Assembly (NCBI GenBank): GCA_934162285.1
Contig: CAKPHY010000024.1
Span: 1-18,221, forward strand
DNA: 18,221 nucleotides
From: an uncultured Bacilli bacterium
GTDB taxonomy: Bacteria; Bacillota_I; Bacilli_A; RF39; UBA660
Direction of reading: 5' to 3'
This document shows positions 1-7,470 of this stretch, piece after piece (position 1 is the stretch's first letter; every line of letters begins with the position of its first letter). The notes under the pieces were generated by a model that was not told the origin of the DNA, did no database searches, and worked only from the letters and a program-made list of their open reading frames with translations. A program made the translations under genes and the position numbers.

Positions 1-14
1 CTATAATAACAAAA

Positions 15-56
15 AACATAAAGAAATCAAATTTTTAAATTCAAAATCTTTATGTT
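15..56. repeat. 10-bp perfect inverted repeat ahead of first gene
   Basis: AACATAAAGA (15-24) is repeated in perfect inverted form as TCTTTATGTT (47-56) around an AT-rich 22-base spacer. On the minus strand it is followed by a T-run (bases 11-16 are A on plus), so it could end a minus-strand transcript. On the plus strand there is no T-run. It abuts the extended -10 promoter of the next gene, so an operator role is also possible. Confidence 0.5.
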
Positions 57-68
57 CAACATTATACG

Positions 69-77
69 TGATATAAT
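69..77 (+). promoter_or_regulatory. Extended -10 promoter of the 203-aa gene
   Basis: TGATATAAT at 69-77 is a perfect extended -10 (TG at 69-70, TATAAT at 72-77). No good -35 is visible; TTTATG at 49-54 has the right spacing but a poor match. The predicted start point is near 84, followed by the ribosome site GGAGA at 91-95. Confidence 0.55.
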
Positions 78-102
78 AATTTTATAAAAAGGAGAATCTA
101 AT

Positions 103-714
103 ATGAATCCTGTAAAAAAAATAAACATGTCAGAAGAACAAAAGTTGATAAAAGAATATGCAAACGATCAAAATGCTAAAATGCAAAAAATATTATCTAA
201 TACTGACTATATAAAGTGGCTTGATAGATTTACTATAGAACATTCGAGCTTTTTTGATAAAGATTGGTTACATTCACCTGAGAAAATATCTAAAGAAGAC
301 TTGGAACGAGTAAATAATTTACACTTAATGTACCGTGGAATAGATACATACGCAAATAAAAACTATATATATCCAACAAGTTGCAATTTTGGAAATTTCT
401 ATAATATCAAACTAGAAAACATTGGTTTTGAAATCGGAATTCTAGGAAGGCAAGGAACACTATTTTTCTGTAATAGAGTTTCAATTGAAAATCAAAAAGA
501 CTTTATAGATTTTAATGATATTCTTAATAATAAAAATGTTAATGTTAATGCAACTGCTATTGAAAATAAATTAAATGAATTGTCTAATTTAATTACTTCT
601 CTATATAAAAGTGGCATTCCACTCAAAGCAATAAAATCTATATTAAATAATACATTAAAAGAAATAAGTTCCCAAACTGATATAGAACAACCAAAAATAT
701 TAAAAAGAAAATAA
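103..714 (+). CDS. Hypothetical protein, 203 aa, unrecognised
   Basis: I do not recognise this protein. The start is supported by GGAGA at 91-95, seven bases before the ATG, and by the extended -10 upstream. It has no signal peptide and no membrane segment, and is rich in Asn, Lys and Ile, so it is probably a soluble cytoplasmic protein. Residues 1-80 are charged and probably helical. Residues 85-125 look like a small beta-rich core containing two cysteines (in SCNFGNF and FFCNRV). Residues 150-190 return to helix. It stands alone, reading toward the converging tRNA-Thr, and ends before a hairpin at 794-822. No function is proposed. Confidence 0.75.
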   Translation: MNPVKKINMSEEQKLIKEYANDQNAKMQKILSNTDYIKWLDRFTIEHSSFFDKDWLHSPEKISKEDLERVNNLHLMYRGIDTYANKNYIYPTSCNFGNFYNIKLENIGFEIGILGRQGTLFFCNRVSIENQKDFIDFNDILNNKNVNVNATAIENKLNELSNLITSLYKSGIPLKAIKSILNNTLKEISSQTDIEQPKILKRK

Positions 715-758
715 AAATTTGCTTATATTTCATGAACTGTCTCTCGTTTTTATATCAT

Positions 759-782
759 AAAAAAACTAACATAATTGTTAGT
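759..782 (-). terminator. Terminator of tRNA-Thr (minus)
   Basis: On the minus strand the stem ACTAAC / GTTAGT (782-777 with 770-765) has a 6-base loop and is followed by a T-run (A at 759-764 on plus). It lies about 47 bases downstream of the tRNA-Thr 3' end. Confidence 0.65.
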
Positions 783-793
783 AATTTATCAAT

Positions 794-822
794 CTCGAAT
801 TCATAAAAGTTCGAGTTTTTTT
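794..822 (+). terminator. Terminator of the 203-aa gene (plus)
   Basis: CTCGAA (794-799) pairs with TTCGAG (810-815) around a 10-base loop, followed by seven T (816-822). It lies 80 bases after the stop codon of the plus-strand gene. Confidence 0.65.
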
Positions 823-828
823 ACAATC

Positions 829-904
829 TGGTGCTGGAAATAGGACTTGAACCTACGACCTGCTCTTTACGAGGGAGCTGCTCTACCAACTGAGCTATTC
901 CAGC
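829..904 (-). tRNA. tRNA-Thr (anticodon CGU)
   Basis: The minus-strand sequence folds as a full cloverleaf of 76 bases. The acceptor GCTGGAA (904-898) pairs with TTCCAGC (839-833), the discriminator is A (832), and CCA is encoded (831-829). The D-arm is GCTC/GAGC with the AGTTGGTA loop, and the T-arm contains GGTTCAAGTCC. The anticodon loop CTCGTAA gives anticodon CGT, which reads ACG threonine codons. The last anticodon-stem pair, next to the loop, is a C-A mismatch. A promoter precedes it at 921-949 and a hairpin with a T-run follows it at 759-782. Confidence 0.95.
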
Positions 905-920
905 TTTTTATTACTATTAT

Positions 921-949
921 ATTATAAACCAAATTTTACTATTATTCAA
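921..949 (-). promoter_or_regulatory. Promoter of tRNA-Thr
   Basis: On the minus strand, TTGAAT (949-944) and TATAAT (926-921) are separated by exactly 17 bases. The start point would fall about 10 bases before the tRNA 5' end. This is the best sigma-A type match in this part of the window. Confidence 0.8.
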
Positions 950-996
950 TTATAAAATATAAAAGAAGATGTAAAAAAATAAATATATTCATTTAT

Positions 997-1010
997 ATCT
1001 AAATTTAGAT
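997..1010. repeat. 14-bp perfect palindrome
   Basis: ATCTAAATTTAGAT is a perfect palindrome in the AT-rich gap between the tRNA-Thr promoter and the rpoE terminator. It has no T-run and no associated gene. In such AT-rich sequence it may be chance. Confidence 0.35.
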
Positions 1011-1038
1011 GTTTTAAATATTTTGCTTTTTGTTTAAC

Positions 1039-1061
1039 AAAAAAAGCATATTTCTATGCTT
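1039..1061 (-). terminator. Terminator of the ywiB-argS-rpoE operon
   Basis: On the minus strand AAGCATA (1061-1055) pairs with TATGCTT (1050-1044) around a GAAA tetraloop, followed by a T-run (A at 1039-1045 on plus). The stem begins inside the rpoE stop codon (TAA at 1063-1061). Confidence 0.75.
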
Positions 1062-1483
1062 TATTCTTCTGTTTCATCATCATCAATTATTGTTAAGTCG
1101 TCTAAATCGTCATCGGCGTCATCTAAATCAGCATCGATGTTATCTTCGATCTCTTCATTTTCTTCTTCAACTTCTTCATCTTCTAAAGTTTCTTCAGATA
1201 AGTCAGCATCGTCATCATCGACAACTAATTCTACTGAATGATTTTCTCTTAAATCCCACTCATTATTTTCTAAAACAATAAATCTTTTATCCATAGTAAT
1301 TGATGTATAAAAATCACCTATTTTATTAGCGTATTGGGTATCATTAAAACTTAACAATTTACAAACTTGTTTAAATAGATCAGGTATTTTCAAAGTCACT
1401 TTATTTTCTTTTAAATAGCGGTAAGCTATTTCTGTATAAGACAATAAATTTAATTCATTTTGTGTCATTTCAGTTAATTTCAT
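1061..1483 (-). CDS. rpoE: RNA polymerase delta subunit (RpoE)
   Basis: 140-aa delta subunit of RNA polymerase, a Firmicutes-specific small subunit that binds core polymerase and promotes release of RNA and recycling. The N-terminal 85 residues match the winged-helix HARE-HTH domain (TEMTQNELNLLSYTEIAYRYL at the start). The C-terminal 55 residues are the expected disordered tail, made almost entirely of Asp and Glu. The start is fixed by AGGAGG at 1491-1496 (plus coordinates), seven bases upstream; that ribosome site overlaps the argS stop codon (TAG at 1497-1495), so the genes are tightly coupled. The order ywiB-argS-rpoE is the Bacillus order. The plus-strand open frames over this gene are antisense shadows of the acidic repeats. 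Confidence 0.93.
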   Translation of the reverse strand: MKLTEMTQNELNLLSYTEIAYRYLKENKVTLKIPDLFKQVCKLLSFNDTQYANKIGDFYTSITMDKRFIVLENNEWDLRENHSVELVVDDDDADLSEETLEDEEVEEENEEIEDNIDADLDDADDDLDDLTIIDDDETEE

Positions 1484-1494
1484 GTATAATCCTC

Positions 1495-3096
1495 CTACAT
1501 TTTTTCATATGCTTGAACTCCTATTAAGTTCAAGGATTTTTTAATTATAATTGAAACTGCTTTAATTAAATTAATATACTCCTCTGTCTTTAATGCATCA
1601 TCCGTTAATACATGTTCATGAGCATAAAAAACATGAAATAATGTTGCTAAATCATAAACATAGTTAGTTAATAAATGAGGCATATGTCTAGTTGCCGATG
1701 CTTCAATTACATCTTTAAATTCATACATTTTATTTAGTAAATCTAAAACATATTCTGAATTTAAATTTGTATAATTCATTGGTTTAATATCTTTTCCATA
1801 TTCATTTAGAATAGAAGAAATTCTTGCATAAGCATATTGCACATAATAAACAGGATTTTCATTATTATGTTTAGTAGCAATATCCATATCAAAATCAAGT
1901 TGAGTATCTAAAGAACGGGAAGTAAATATATATCTTGTAGCATCTAAACCAACATCAGATACAAGTTCATTCATAGTAACAACTTTACCTGTTCTTTTAC
2001 TCATTTTAACTTCTTCGCCATTCTTTAAAAGACGAACCATTTGTAATATTTCAAAATCAATTTTAGAATCATCATATCCAAGCATTCTTAAAGAAGCTTT
2101 AAGTCTTGGAATATAACCATGGTGGTCAGCACCAAAAACATCAATCAATTCATCAAAATTACGTGAAAATTTATTAATATGATAAGCAATATCGGGAATT
2201 AAGTAAGTATATGTACCATCTTTTTTTATTAAAACATGATCTTTTTCATCACCATACTCACTTGTTTTTAACCAAATAGCGCCTTCACTTTCGTATGTTA
2301 AATTCTTTTCTTTTAATTTTTTAATTACATCTGAAACAGCATTAGCTTGATATAAAGTTTTCTCACTAAACCATACATCAAATTCGACATTGAAATTCTT
2401 TAAATCATTTTTTATTTGATCTAATAAATAATTAACACCATATTCTTTAATTACTTCCATATCAACTGTATCAGGATATTTTTCATATATTTTTTTAGCT
2501 AAGTCAATTATTTCTACCCCATGATAACCATCTTCAGGAAATGTAACATCTAAGCCCTTTAATTCATCATAACGAGCCTTTATAGAATTTACTAAATTAT
2601 TTATTTGATTGCCACCATCGTTTATATAATATTCACGAGTTACATCGTAACCTGCAAACTTCATAATACGCGATAAGGCATCCCCATAAGCTGCTCCTCT
2701 GGCATGACCTAAGTGTAAAATTCCGGTTGGATTAGCACTTACATATTCAATGTTAATCCTCTTATTTGCACCTATATTACTTTTACCATAGTCCTCTTCA
2801 GTAATTATCTTATTCAAATTATCATATAAATAATCATTTTTTAAATAAAAATTAATAAAACCTGGTCCGGCAACTTCCATTTTAGCAATATTTTCATCAT
2901 TTATATTATTAACAATTTCATTTGCTAATTCACGTGAATTCATATTAGCTTCTTTAGAAAACTTTAAAGCTACATTACTAGAATAGTCACCAAAACCTCT
3001 TTTATTAGGAATTTCAATAGCTATTTCTGATATTTCTTTTGAAATATTCATTTTTTCTAAGGAATTTTTTATTAAATTCTTTAGATATTCTTTCAT
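1495..3096 (-). CDS. argS: Arginyl-tRNA synthetase
   Basis: 533-aa class I aminoacyl-tRNA synthetase that charges tRNA-Arg with arginine using ATP in the cytoplasm. Domains in order: an N-terminal additional domain (about 1-85) that contacts the tRNA; the Rossmann catalytic core with the HIGH-type motif HLGH at 128-131 and the KMSK loop at 364-367; and a C-terminal DALR anticodon-binding helical domain (about 415-533). The family is usually 550-590 aa, so this is a compact but complete member. The start overlaps the ywiB stop by four bases (ATGA), with GAGGTGAT as ribosome site, indicating translational coupling. A tRNA-Arg(CCU) gene lies at the other end of the window but is not linked. Confidence 0.97.
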   Translation of the reverse strand: MKEYLKNLIKNSLEKMNISKEISEIAIEIPNKRGFGDYSSNVALKFSKEANMNSRELANEIVNNINDENIAKMEVAGPGFINFYLKNDYLYDNLNKIITEEDYGKSNIGANKRINIEYVSANPTGILHLGHARGAAYGDALSRIMKFAGYDVTREYYINDGGNQINNLVNSIKARYDELKGLDVTFPEDGYHGVEIIDLAKKIYEKYPDTVDMEVIKEYGVNYLLDQIKNDLKNFNVEFDVWFSEKTLYQANAVSDVIKKLKEKNLTYESEGAIWLKTSEYGDEKDHVLIKKDGTYTYLIPDIAYHINKFSRNFDELIDVFGADHHGYIPRLKASLRMLGYDDSKIDFEILQMVRLLKNGEEVKMSKRTGKVVTMNELVSDVGLDATRYIFTSRSLDTQLDFDMDIATKHNNENPVYYVQYAYARISSILNEYGKDIKPMNYTNLNSEYVLDLLNKMYEFKDVIEASATRHMPHLLTNYVYDLATLFHVFYAHEHVLTDDALKTEEYINLIKAVSIIIKKSLNLIGVQAYEKM

Positions 3097-3461
3097 TCTA
3101 TCACCTCATATTTTATTTCAAAAATAAAATTGTCCATTTGGATATTTTCTGAACTGATTTCATAGTCAACTTTTAATTGACCGCTATCAATATACATTGT
3201 ATTTGTTTTGATGTCAATAGGTAAATTGTAATTAAGTTTTTTTAAATTATATGTACCCTTTAACGTTGTATTATCTTTAAAGTTTAAAACAATTTCATAT
3301 TCATTTGAAACTCGGCGCATCGTTGTTACTTCACCTAACGTTAACGAAACCCTTACCTTATCATCAATAAAACAAATTTTATTCCCTCGATAAGAACCAA
3401 ATAATTCTTTTTCGTAATTTTCTTCTTTACTTTTTAATTTTAAATTTACTTTTACTTTCAT
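3093..3461 (-). CDS. ywiB: YwiB-like DUF1934 protein
   Basis: 122-aa DUF1934 / YwiB family member, a small cytoplasmic beta-barrel resembling calycins whose biochemical role is not established. The match rests on the beta-rich pattern, the length, and its place directly upstream of argS, as in Bacillus. It is the first gene of the ywiB-argS-rpoE operon. The ribosome site GGTGAT precedes the ATG, and an extended -10 promoter lies at 3483-3491. The stop overlaps the argS start (ATGA). Confidence 0.75.
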   Translation of the reverse strand: MKVKVNLKLKSKEENYEKELFGSYRGNKICFIDDKVRVSLTLGEVTTMRRVSNEYEIVLNFKDNTTLKGTYNLKKLNYNLPIDIKTNTMYIDSGQLKVDYEISSENIQMDNFIFEIKYEVIE

Positions 3462-3482
3462 AATATCACCAATAATATAATG

Positions 3483-3491
3483 ATTATAGCA
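3483..3491 (-). promoter_or_regulatory. Extended -10 promoter of the ywiB operon
   Basis: Minus-strand TGCTATAAT (3491-3483) is a perfect extended -10. No clear -35 is visible 17 bases upstream. The predicted start point is near 3476, about 15 bases before the ywiB ATG, leaving room only for the ribosome site. Confidence 0.6.
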
Positions 3492-3510
3492 TATTTTTTT
3501 TAAAATTCAT

Positions 3511-3516
3511 TATAAT
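3511..3516 (+). promoter_or_regulatory. Possible -10 box of the PBP gene
   Basis: TATAAT at 3511-3516 lies about 39 bases ahead of the PBP start in the divergent intergenic space with ywiB. There is no recognisable -35 or TG extension, so this is a weak call. Confidence 0.35.
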
Positions 3517-3554
3517 TTATGTTTTTTTACTAATAATATTTCAAGAGGGATAAA

Positions 3555-5441
3555 ATGAAAAAAACATTTAAAGTATTTTTAGTTTTAGCAGTTTTTTTAT
3601 TAACATCTTATATAAGTTTATACGCTATTGCTTATTTAATACCACCTTTAGAATTAAATAACATAAATGGAATTTATTATTATGATTCAGATGGAAATCT
3701 TTTCACTGGTACAACTAAAGAATGGATAGATATAGATAATATATCTACTAGTCTAATAGATGCTACTATAGCTGCCGAAGATAAAAATTTCTATAAACAT
3801 CTAGGATTTGATTATCTAAGAATTTTAAAAGCAACATGGACAAACATAAAAAATAAACAAATGATCAGTGGAGCTTCAACGATCTCACAGCAATATGTTA
3901 AAAATCTTTTTTTAAGTTTTGATAAAAATTTTAGTCGTAAAATCAAAGAGGCTTGGTTGACAATTCGTTTAGAAACACATTATTCTAAAGATCAAATTCT
4001 TGAAGGATACTTAAATACTATTAACTATGGTAATGTTTTTGGTATTGAAAATGCTTCTAAATATTATTTTGATAAAAGTGCTAAAGATTTAAACTTAGCA
4101 GAAGCAAGTATGATAGCTGGAATTCCAAAGTGGCCTACTGGGTATTCACCAGTTAACAATTATGAAAATGCCAAAAAAAGGCAAAAAGAAATTTTAAGTA
4201 TGATGGTAAAAAATAAAATTATTACTGAAAAAGAGATGCAAGAAGCCTACAGTCAAGAATTAAAGATCGTTGCTAATTCTAATACAAGTCACTTAAAAAC
4301 TCTTATGTATTATCAAAATGCCGTTTTAGATGAATTAAAAAACATTCCTGGTATCAATTTAAATGAAAGTTTAAAAATTTATACTAATTTAAATTTGGAT
4401 TTACAAAGAAATCTTGAAGAAAACATCAATAAAAATATGGAAAATATTGATGAAGCACAAATAGCTAGTATTATCATTGAACCTAAAACAGGAAAAATAT
4501 TAGCTTTAACTGGTGGAAAAAATTTTTATAAAAGTGAATTTAATCGAGCTACTGACGCTAAACGTGCTGTTGGTTCAACTATTAAACCATTCCTTTATTA
4601 CCAAGCTTTAAAAAGTGGCTTTACGCCATCAACAACTTTCACGAGTGAAAAAACAACTTTCGTTTTTTCAGAAAATCAAACATATAGTCCTCATAACTAT
4701 GCTAATCTTTATGCTGAAGATGATATTACAATGGCATCAGCAATCGTTTTATCAGATAATATTTATGCTATAAAAACTCATTTATTTTTAGGTGAAGATA
4801 AACTTGTCAATATTGCTAAAGATTTAAATATTAGCAATAATCTAAAACAAATACCATCATTAGCTTTAGGTAGTCAGGAAATATCTTTACTATCAATGAT
4901 GAATGGGTATCAAGTATTAGCTAACAGTGGTGTGCAAAATGAAACATATTTTATTGATCATATTGAAGATAAAAATGGTAATCTTGTCTATGTTCATAAA
5001 AACAAGAGTGAACAAAAGTTAGATAGTGATCTTGTTTATATTTTAAATAGCATGTTAAGTAATTGTGCTTCAACTTCATTCATATCTTATAGTTATCCTA
5101 CATGTACTAGTTTAATTCCCAAATTAACTCACAAATATGCTATTAAAACTGGTTCAACTGATAGTGACTGTTTAATATTTGGTTATACAGAAGATATTTT
5201 AATGGGTGTATGGACTGGTTATGATGACAATCGTAACACTACATCTAAAGAAAGTTTAGCTAGCAAAAATGTATGGGCTGACACTATTGAAGCTTTTTAT
5301 AAAGATAAAGAAGCTAAGTGGTACGTTCAACCTAAAAACGTTATAGGAAGTCTTATTGATACTAAAACCGGTAAATTAGCAACTAATGAGTCAGCTAAAA
5401 AAGCTATTCTTTACTATCTAAAAGGAACAGAGCCAAAATAA
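3555..5441 (+). CDS. Class A penicillin-binding protein (bifunctional)
   Basis: 628-aa bifunctional peptidoglycan synthase, membrane-anchored by an N-terminal span (about 7-30) and acting outside the membrane on lipid II. The GT51 glycosyltransferase domain (about 55-230) has the catalytic motif EDKNFYKH (E75) and GASTISQQ (106-113). The transpeptidase domain (about 300-560) has all three penicilloyl-serine motifs: STIK at 341-344 (S341 nucleophile), SDN at 400-402 and KTGS at 531-534. It is therefore complete and probably active, although shorter than the usual 700-900 aa PBP1. The start is supported by AGAGGG at 3544-3549. The gene stands alone, divergent from the ywiB operon and convergent with the pduL-like gene 10 bases away. 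Whether it is the PBP1a/PonA or another paralogue cannot be decided. Confidence 0.93.
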   Translation: MKKTFKVFLVLAVFLLTSYISLYAIAYLIPPLELNNINGIYYYDSDGNLFTGTTKEWIDIDNISTSLIDATIAAEDKNFYKHLGFDYLRILKATWTNIKNKQMISGASTISQQYVKNLFLSFDKNFSRKIKEAWLTIRLETHYSKDQILEGYLNTINYGNVFGIENASKYYFDKSAKDLNLAEASMIAGIPKWPTGYSPVNNYENAKKRQKEILSMMVKNKIITEKEMQEAYSQELKIVANSNTSHLKTLMYYQNAVLDELKNIPGINLNESLKIYTNLNLDLQRNLEENINKNMENIDEAQIASIIIEPKTGKILALTGGKNFYKSEFNRATDAKRAVGSTIKPFLYYQALKSGFTPSTTFTSEKTTFVFSENQTYSPHNYANLYAEDDITMASAIVLSDNIYAIKTHLFLGEDKLVNIAKDLNISNNLKQIPSLALGSQEISLLSMMNGYQVLANSGVQNETYFIDHIEDKNGNLVYVHKNKSEQKLDSDLVYILNSMLSNCASTSFISYSYPTCTSLIPKLTHKYAIKTGSTDSDCLIFGYTEDILMGVWTGYDDNRNTTSKESLASKNVWADTIEAFYKDKEAKWYVQPKNVIGSLIDTKTGKLATNESAKKAILYYLKGTEPK

Positions 5442-5464
5442 AAAGGAATTATTAAAATAATTCC
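5440..5464 (-). terminator. Terminator of the pduL-like gene (minus)
   Basis: On the minus strand GGAATTAT pairs with ATAATTCC (5464-5457 with 5452-5445) around a 4-base loop and is followed by a T-run (A at 5440-5444 on plus). The stem overlaps the end of the minus-strand coding region. On the plus strand the hairpin is not followed by T, so the PBP gene has no clear terminator of its own. Confidence 0.65.
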
Positions 5465-6444
5465 AATTCATCGCCTTGCTTTAATAGAAAAGCGTTAGCG
5501 TCATCGGTATCTAAATGAAGTTCGAAAACATAATTATCTTTAACTTTTATATGAACATCACTTATTATTCCTGATTTCTCACCATTAATTTTTACATTGT
5601 ATGTTTTATTAGGATCTAAATTATATTTAAGTAAATCGGCCTCAGTTGCATGAATATGTCTTGTAGCAATAATGCATGCCTCTTTAGTAATAGATCCTTT
5701 AGGGCCAACAATAGTGATTAAAGATGCATTTCTTAAATCTCCTGATTTTCTAATCGGGGGATTTATTTTTAATTTATAAGCGTCAGTTCTAGAAATCTCA
5801 ACTTGAGTATAATCTCTTATTGGTCCTAATACTCGAACATTATCAATTGATCCAAATGGTGTTTTAATTGTAACACGAGATTTAGAAGCAAAGTCACCCT
5901 TTTGAACTAAAAAGCGATCAACTTCTAAAACAAAATCGGTACCAAAAAGTTCTTCTAAATCACTTTGATTTAAATGAACGTGGCGATTAGAAACACCTAG
6001 CTTGATTTTTTTAATAGTTACTACAAGTATTTCGGCAACAACTGTTAAAAATTTTTCTTTAGAATATGACTCCAATATGCGAACTACTTCCGCCTTTTTA
6101 GTTTCAATATTTATTTCAGCAATTAAACTCTTAGCGTTTTCATTATAACATTTAAAATAACGTACTTTTCCTTTAAAAGAAACAAAAGCAAGAGCGATTG
6201 TATCACCAGGATCACTAGCATAATTAGGAAAAAACTCAACAAAGGCTACCTTATAACCATTAAGTTCCAAAACTTCAACATTATTAGTTGTTAATGTGCC
6301 ATTAGATAATTTTTGGTAAGTATCAATTTCAATAAAACGTTTTATTGTTTCACGATTAATAAAAATTTCATTTAAAAATAATTCCTCATTAGCATTTATT
6401 GTTTCAGGAATTATTTCACATGTGTGTTTAAAATTTATACTCAT
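5452..6444 (-). CDS. PduL-type phosphate acyltransferase with extra N-terminal domain
   Basis: 330 aa. The C-terminal half (about 147-330) is a full PduL phosphotransacylase, which moves an acyl group between CoA and phosphate (propanoyl- or acetyl-phosphate). The two beta-barrel repeats are visible, with likely zinc ligands in NRHVHL (H155, H157), TQVE (E216), RHIH (H263, H265) and HLDTD (H310). The N-terminal ~145 residues are not part of PduL and I do not recognise them. They do not look like a microcompartment-targeting helix, and no shell genes are nearby, so the enzyme is probably a cytosolic Pta substitute. I chose the ATG at 6444 rather than the upstream ATG at 6486 because AAGGAGA lies eight bases before it, and because an extended -10 at 6466-6474 lies between the two. 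Confidence 0.85.
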   Translation of the reverse strand: MSINFKHTCEIIPETINANEELFLNEIFINRETIKRFIEIDTYQKLSNGTLTTNNVEVLELNGYKVAFVEFFPNYASDPGDTIALAFVSFKGKVRYFKCYNENAKSLIAEINIETKKAEVVRILESYSKEKFLTVVAEILVVTIKKIKLGVSNRHVHLNQSDLEELFGTDFVLEVDRFLVQKGDFASKSRVTIKTPFGSIDNVRVLGPIRDYTQVEISRTDAYKLKINPPIRKSGDLRNASLITIVGPKGSITKEACIIATRHIHATEADLLKYNLDPNKTYNVKINGEKSGIISDVHIKVKDNYVFELHLDTDDANAFLLKQGDELELF

Positions 6445-6465
6445 AGCATATATCTCCTTTTTTTT

Positions 6466-6474
6466 ATTATAGCA
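6466..6474 (-). promoter_or_regulatory. Extended -10 promoter of the pduL-like gene
   Basis: Minus-strand TGCTATAAT (6474-6466) is identical to the motif before ywiB. The predicted start point (near 6459) falls just at the ribosome site. It lies downstream of the longest possible ATG, and so argues for the shorter protein. Confidence 0.6.
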
Positions 6475-6528
6475 TATTTTAGGCAATTTTTTGCTTTAAT
6501 AGCATAAGTTTTTTTGAAAGGAGAATTT

Positions 6529-6867
6529 ATGAATAATCAATATAGTAATTATGGGTCTCCCCTTTATGGAAATGACTTCGTTACACCAAATCAATATACC
6601 GCACCTAAAGCTGAATCTTATCGAACAGAACAATCATATATTGAAAACATTTTGAGACTTAATCGTGGAAAAATGGTACGTATTCACATGACATTTCCTG
6701 ACTCTGTAGAATTTCGTGATCGCGAATTTACAGGAATCATTGAACAATCTGGGCGTGATCATATCATATTAAGTGAACCCGATACTGGTAAATGGCAGTT
6801 GTTGTTAATGATATATGTTGATTTCATTACGTTTGACGAAAAAATAAATTATCTTAATTTAAATTGA
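6529..6867 (+). CDS. gerQ: Spore coat protein GerQ
   Basis: 112-aa GerQ (YwdL) family protein. In Bacillus this is an inner spore-coat protein cross-linked by transglutaminase and needed for the cortex-lytic enzyme CwlJ to act in germination. The N-terminal 35 residues are a Gln/Asn/Tyr-rich low-complexity tail. Residues about 38-108 are the conserved domain, with SYIENILRLNRGK, MTFPDS, GRDHIILSEP and TGKWQLLLMIY. The ATG at 6529 is chosen because AAGGAGA (6518-6524) sits five bases before it; the in-frame upstream TTG at 6514 would lie inside that site. A weak sigma-E-like promoter (GCAATTT at 6483, CATAAGTT at 6503, 13-base spacing) is possible but not convincing. Confidence 0.93.
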   Translation: MNNQYSNYGSPLYGNDFVTPNQYTAPKAESYRTEQSYIENILRLNRGKMVRIHMTFPDSVEFRDREFTGIIEQSGRDHIILSEPDTGKWQLLLMIYVDFITFDEKINYLNLN

Positions 6868-6892
6868 ATTAATCACATTTCTTTGCTATAAT
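6864..6892 (+). promoter_or_regulatory. Sigma-A promoter of the lemA-like gene
   Basis: TTGAAT (6864-6869), a 17-base spacer, then TATAAT (6887-6892) with a TGC extension (6884-6886). The -35 overlaps the gerQ stop codon (TGA at 6865-6867). The predicted start point is near 6899, so the 5' leader would be only about 10 bases, just enough for the GGTGAT ribosome site. Confidence 0.8.
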
Positions 6893-6908
6893 TATATTAG
6901 GTGATTAT

Positions 6909-7433
6909 ATGGAAACAATATCAATCGTCTGCATCATCATTGCAGTAATTTGTTTAATTTTAATATGGTTTATAAGTATATATAATAGATTTCAAGCAAA
7001 TATAATTAGAATTAATGAAGTTGAAGCAGATATCGATAACATTTTAAGAAAAAGATTTGATCTACTAAATAAATCAATTGCAATTATTAAAAAAAATTTA
7101 CCTGAAGAAGAACCATTAAAAATAATAGAAGAATTACATTCCAAAAAAATGAGCAACTTTGAACTTGATCGTTCTTTATATCAGGCAATAAATGAATTTG
7201 ATATCTATAAAGATCAAATAAAAGATGGAGAACTAAAAAAAATTGATTTAGTACTTACAGAAACTGAAGCTGATTTAATTGCTTATCGTAAGTACTATAA
7301 TGACGTTACTACTGATTATAATAAGCTACGTCACTTATTTCCATCAAATATTGTTGCAGCATTATGTGGATATAAAAATCGCAATTACTACGACAATAAG
7401 AATTTAACTAGTAAAGATAATTTAAAATTATAA
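6909..7433 (+). CDS. LemA-family membrane protein, short
   Basis: 174-aa protein with one N-terminal membrane span (about 5-25) and a helical domain. The clearest family signature is C-terminal: YRKYYNDVTTDYN followed by FPSNIVAALCGY, matching the LemA end block (RxYYNxxVxxYN...FPSNxxAxxxGF). The N-terminal block with the paired basic and Asp residues (VEADIDNILRKRFDLL) also fits. LemA function is unsettled; it is a membrane-anchored helical bundle. The middle is more divergent than in typical 180-190 aa members, and the usual Pro-Asn after RxDLI is lost. It reads convergently with divIC and shares a two-way terminator with it. Confidence 0.85.
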   Translation: METISIVCIIIAVICLILIWFISIYNRFQANIIRINEVEADIDNILRKRFDLLNKSIAIIKKNLPEEEPLKIIEELHSKKMSNFELDRSLYQAINEFDIYKDQIKDGELKKIDLVLTETEADLIAYRKYYNDVTTDYNKLRHLFPSNIVAALCGYKNRNYYDNKNLTSKDNLKL

Positions 7434-7470
7434 AAAGGCTAAAATTATTTAACAATTTTAACCTTTTTTT
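7432..7470. terminator. Two-way terminator between lemA-like gene and divIC
   Basis: AAAAAGG-C-TAAAATT (7432-7446) pairs with AATTTTA-A-CCTTTTT (7454-7468), with one internal mismatch. A and T runs flank both sides, so it can end transcripts from both converging genes. It overlaps both stop codons. Confidence 0.75.

Noticed and set aside
1030..1281. Plus-strand open frames of 83 and 61 aa (His/Leu- and Ser-rich) over rpoE
   Set aside because: They are antisense to the Asp/Glu repeat tail of the delta subunit, have no ribosome site, and consist of low-complexity residues produced by the opposite strand.
6445..6486. Longer start for the pduL-like gene (14 more residues)
   Set aside because: It would begin upstream of the extended -10 promoter, and a good ribosome site serves the ATG at 6444.
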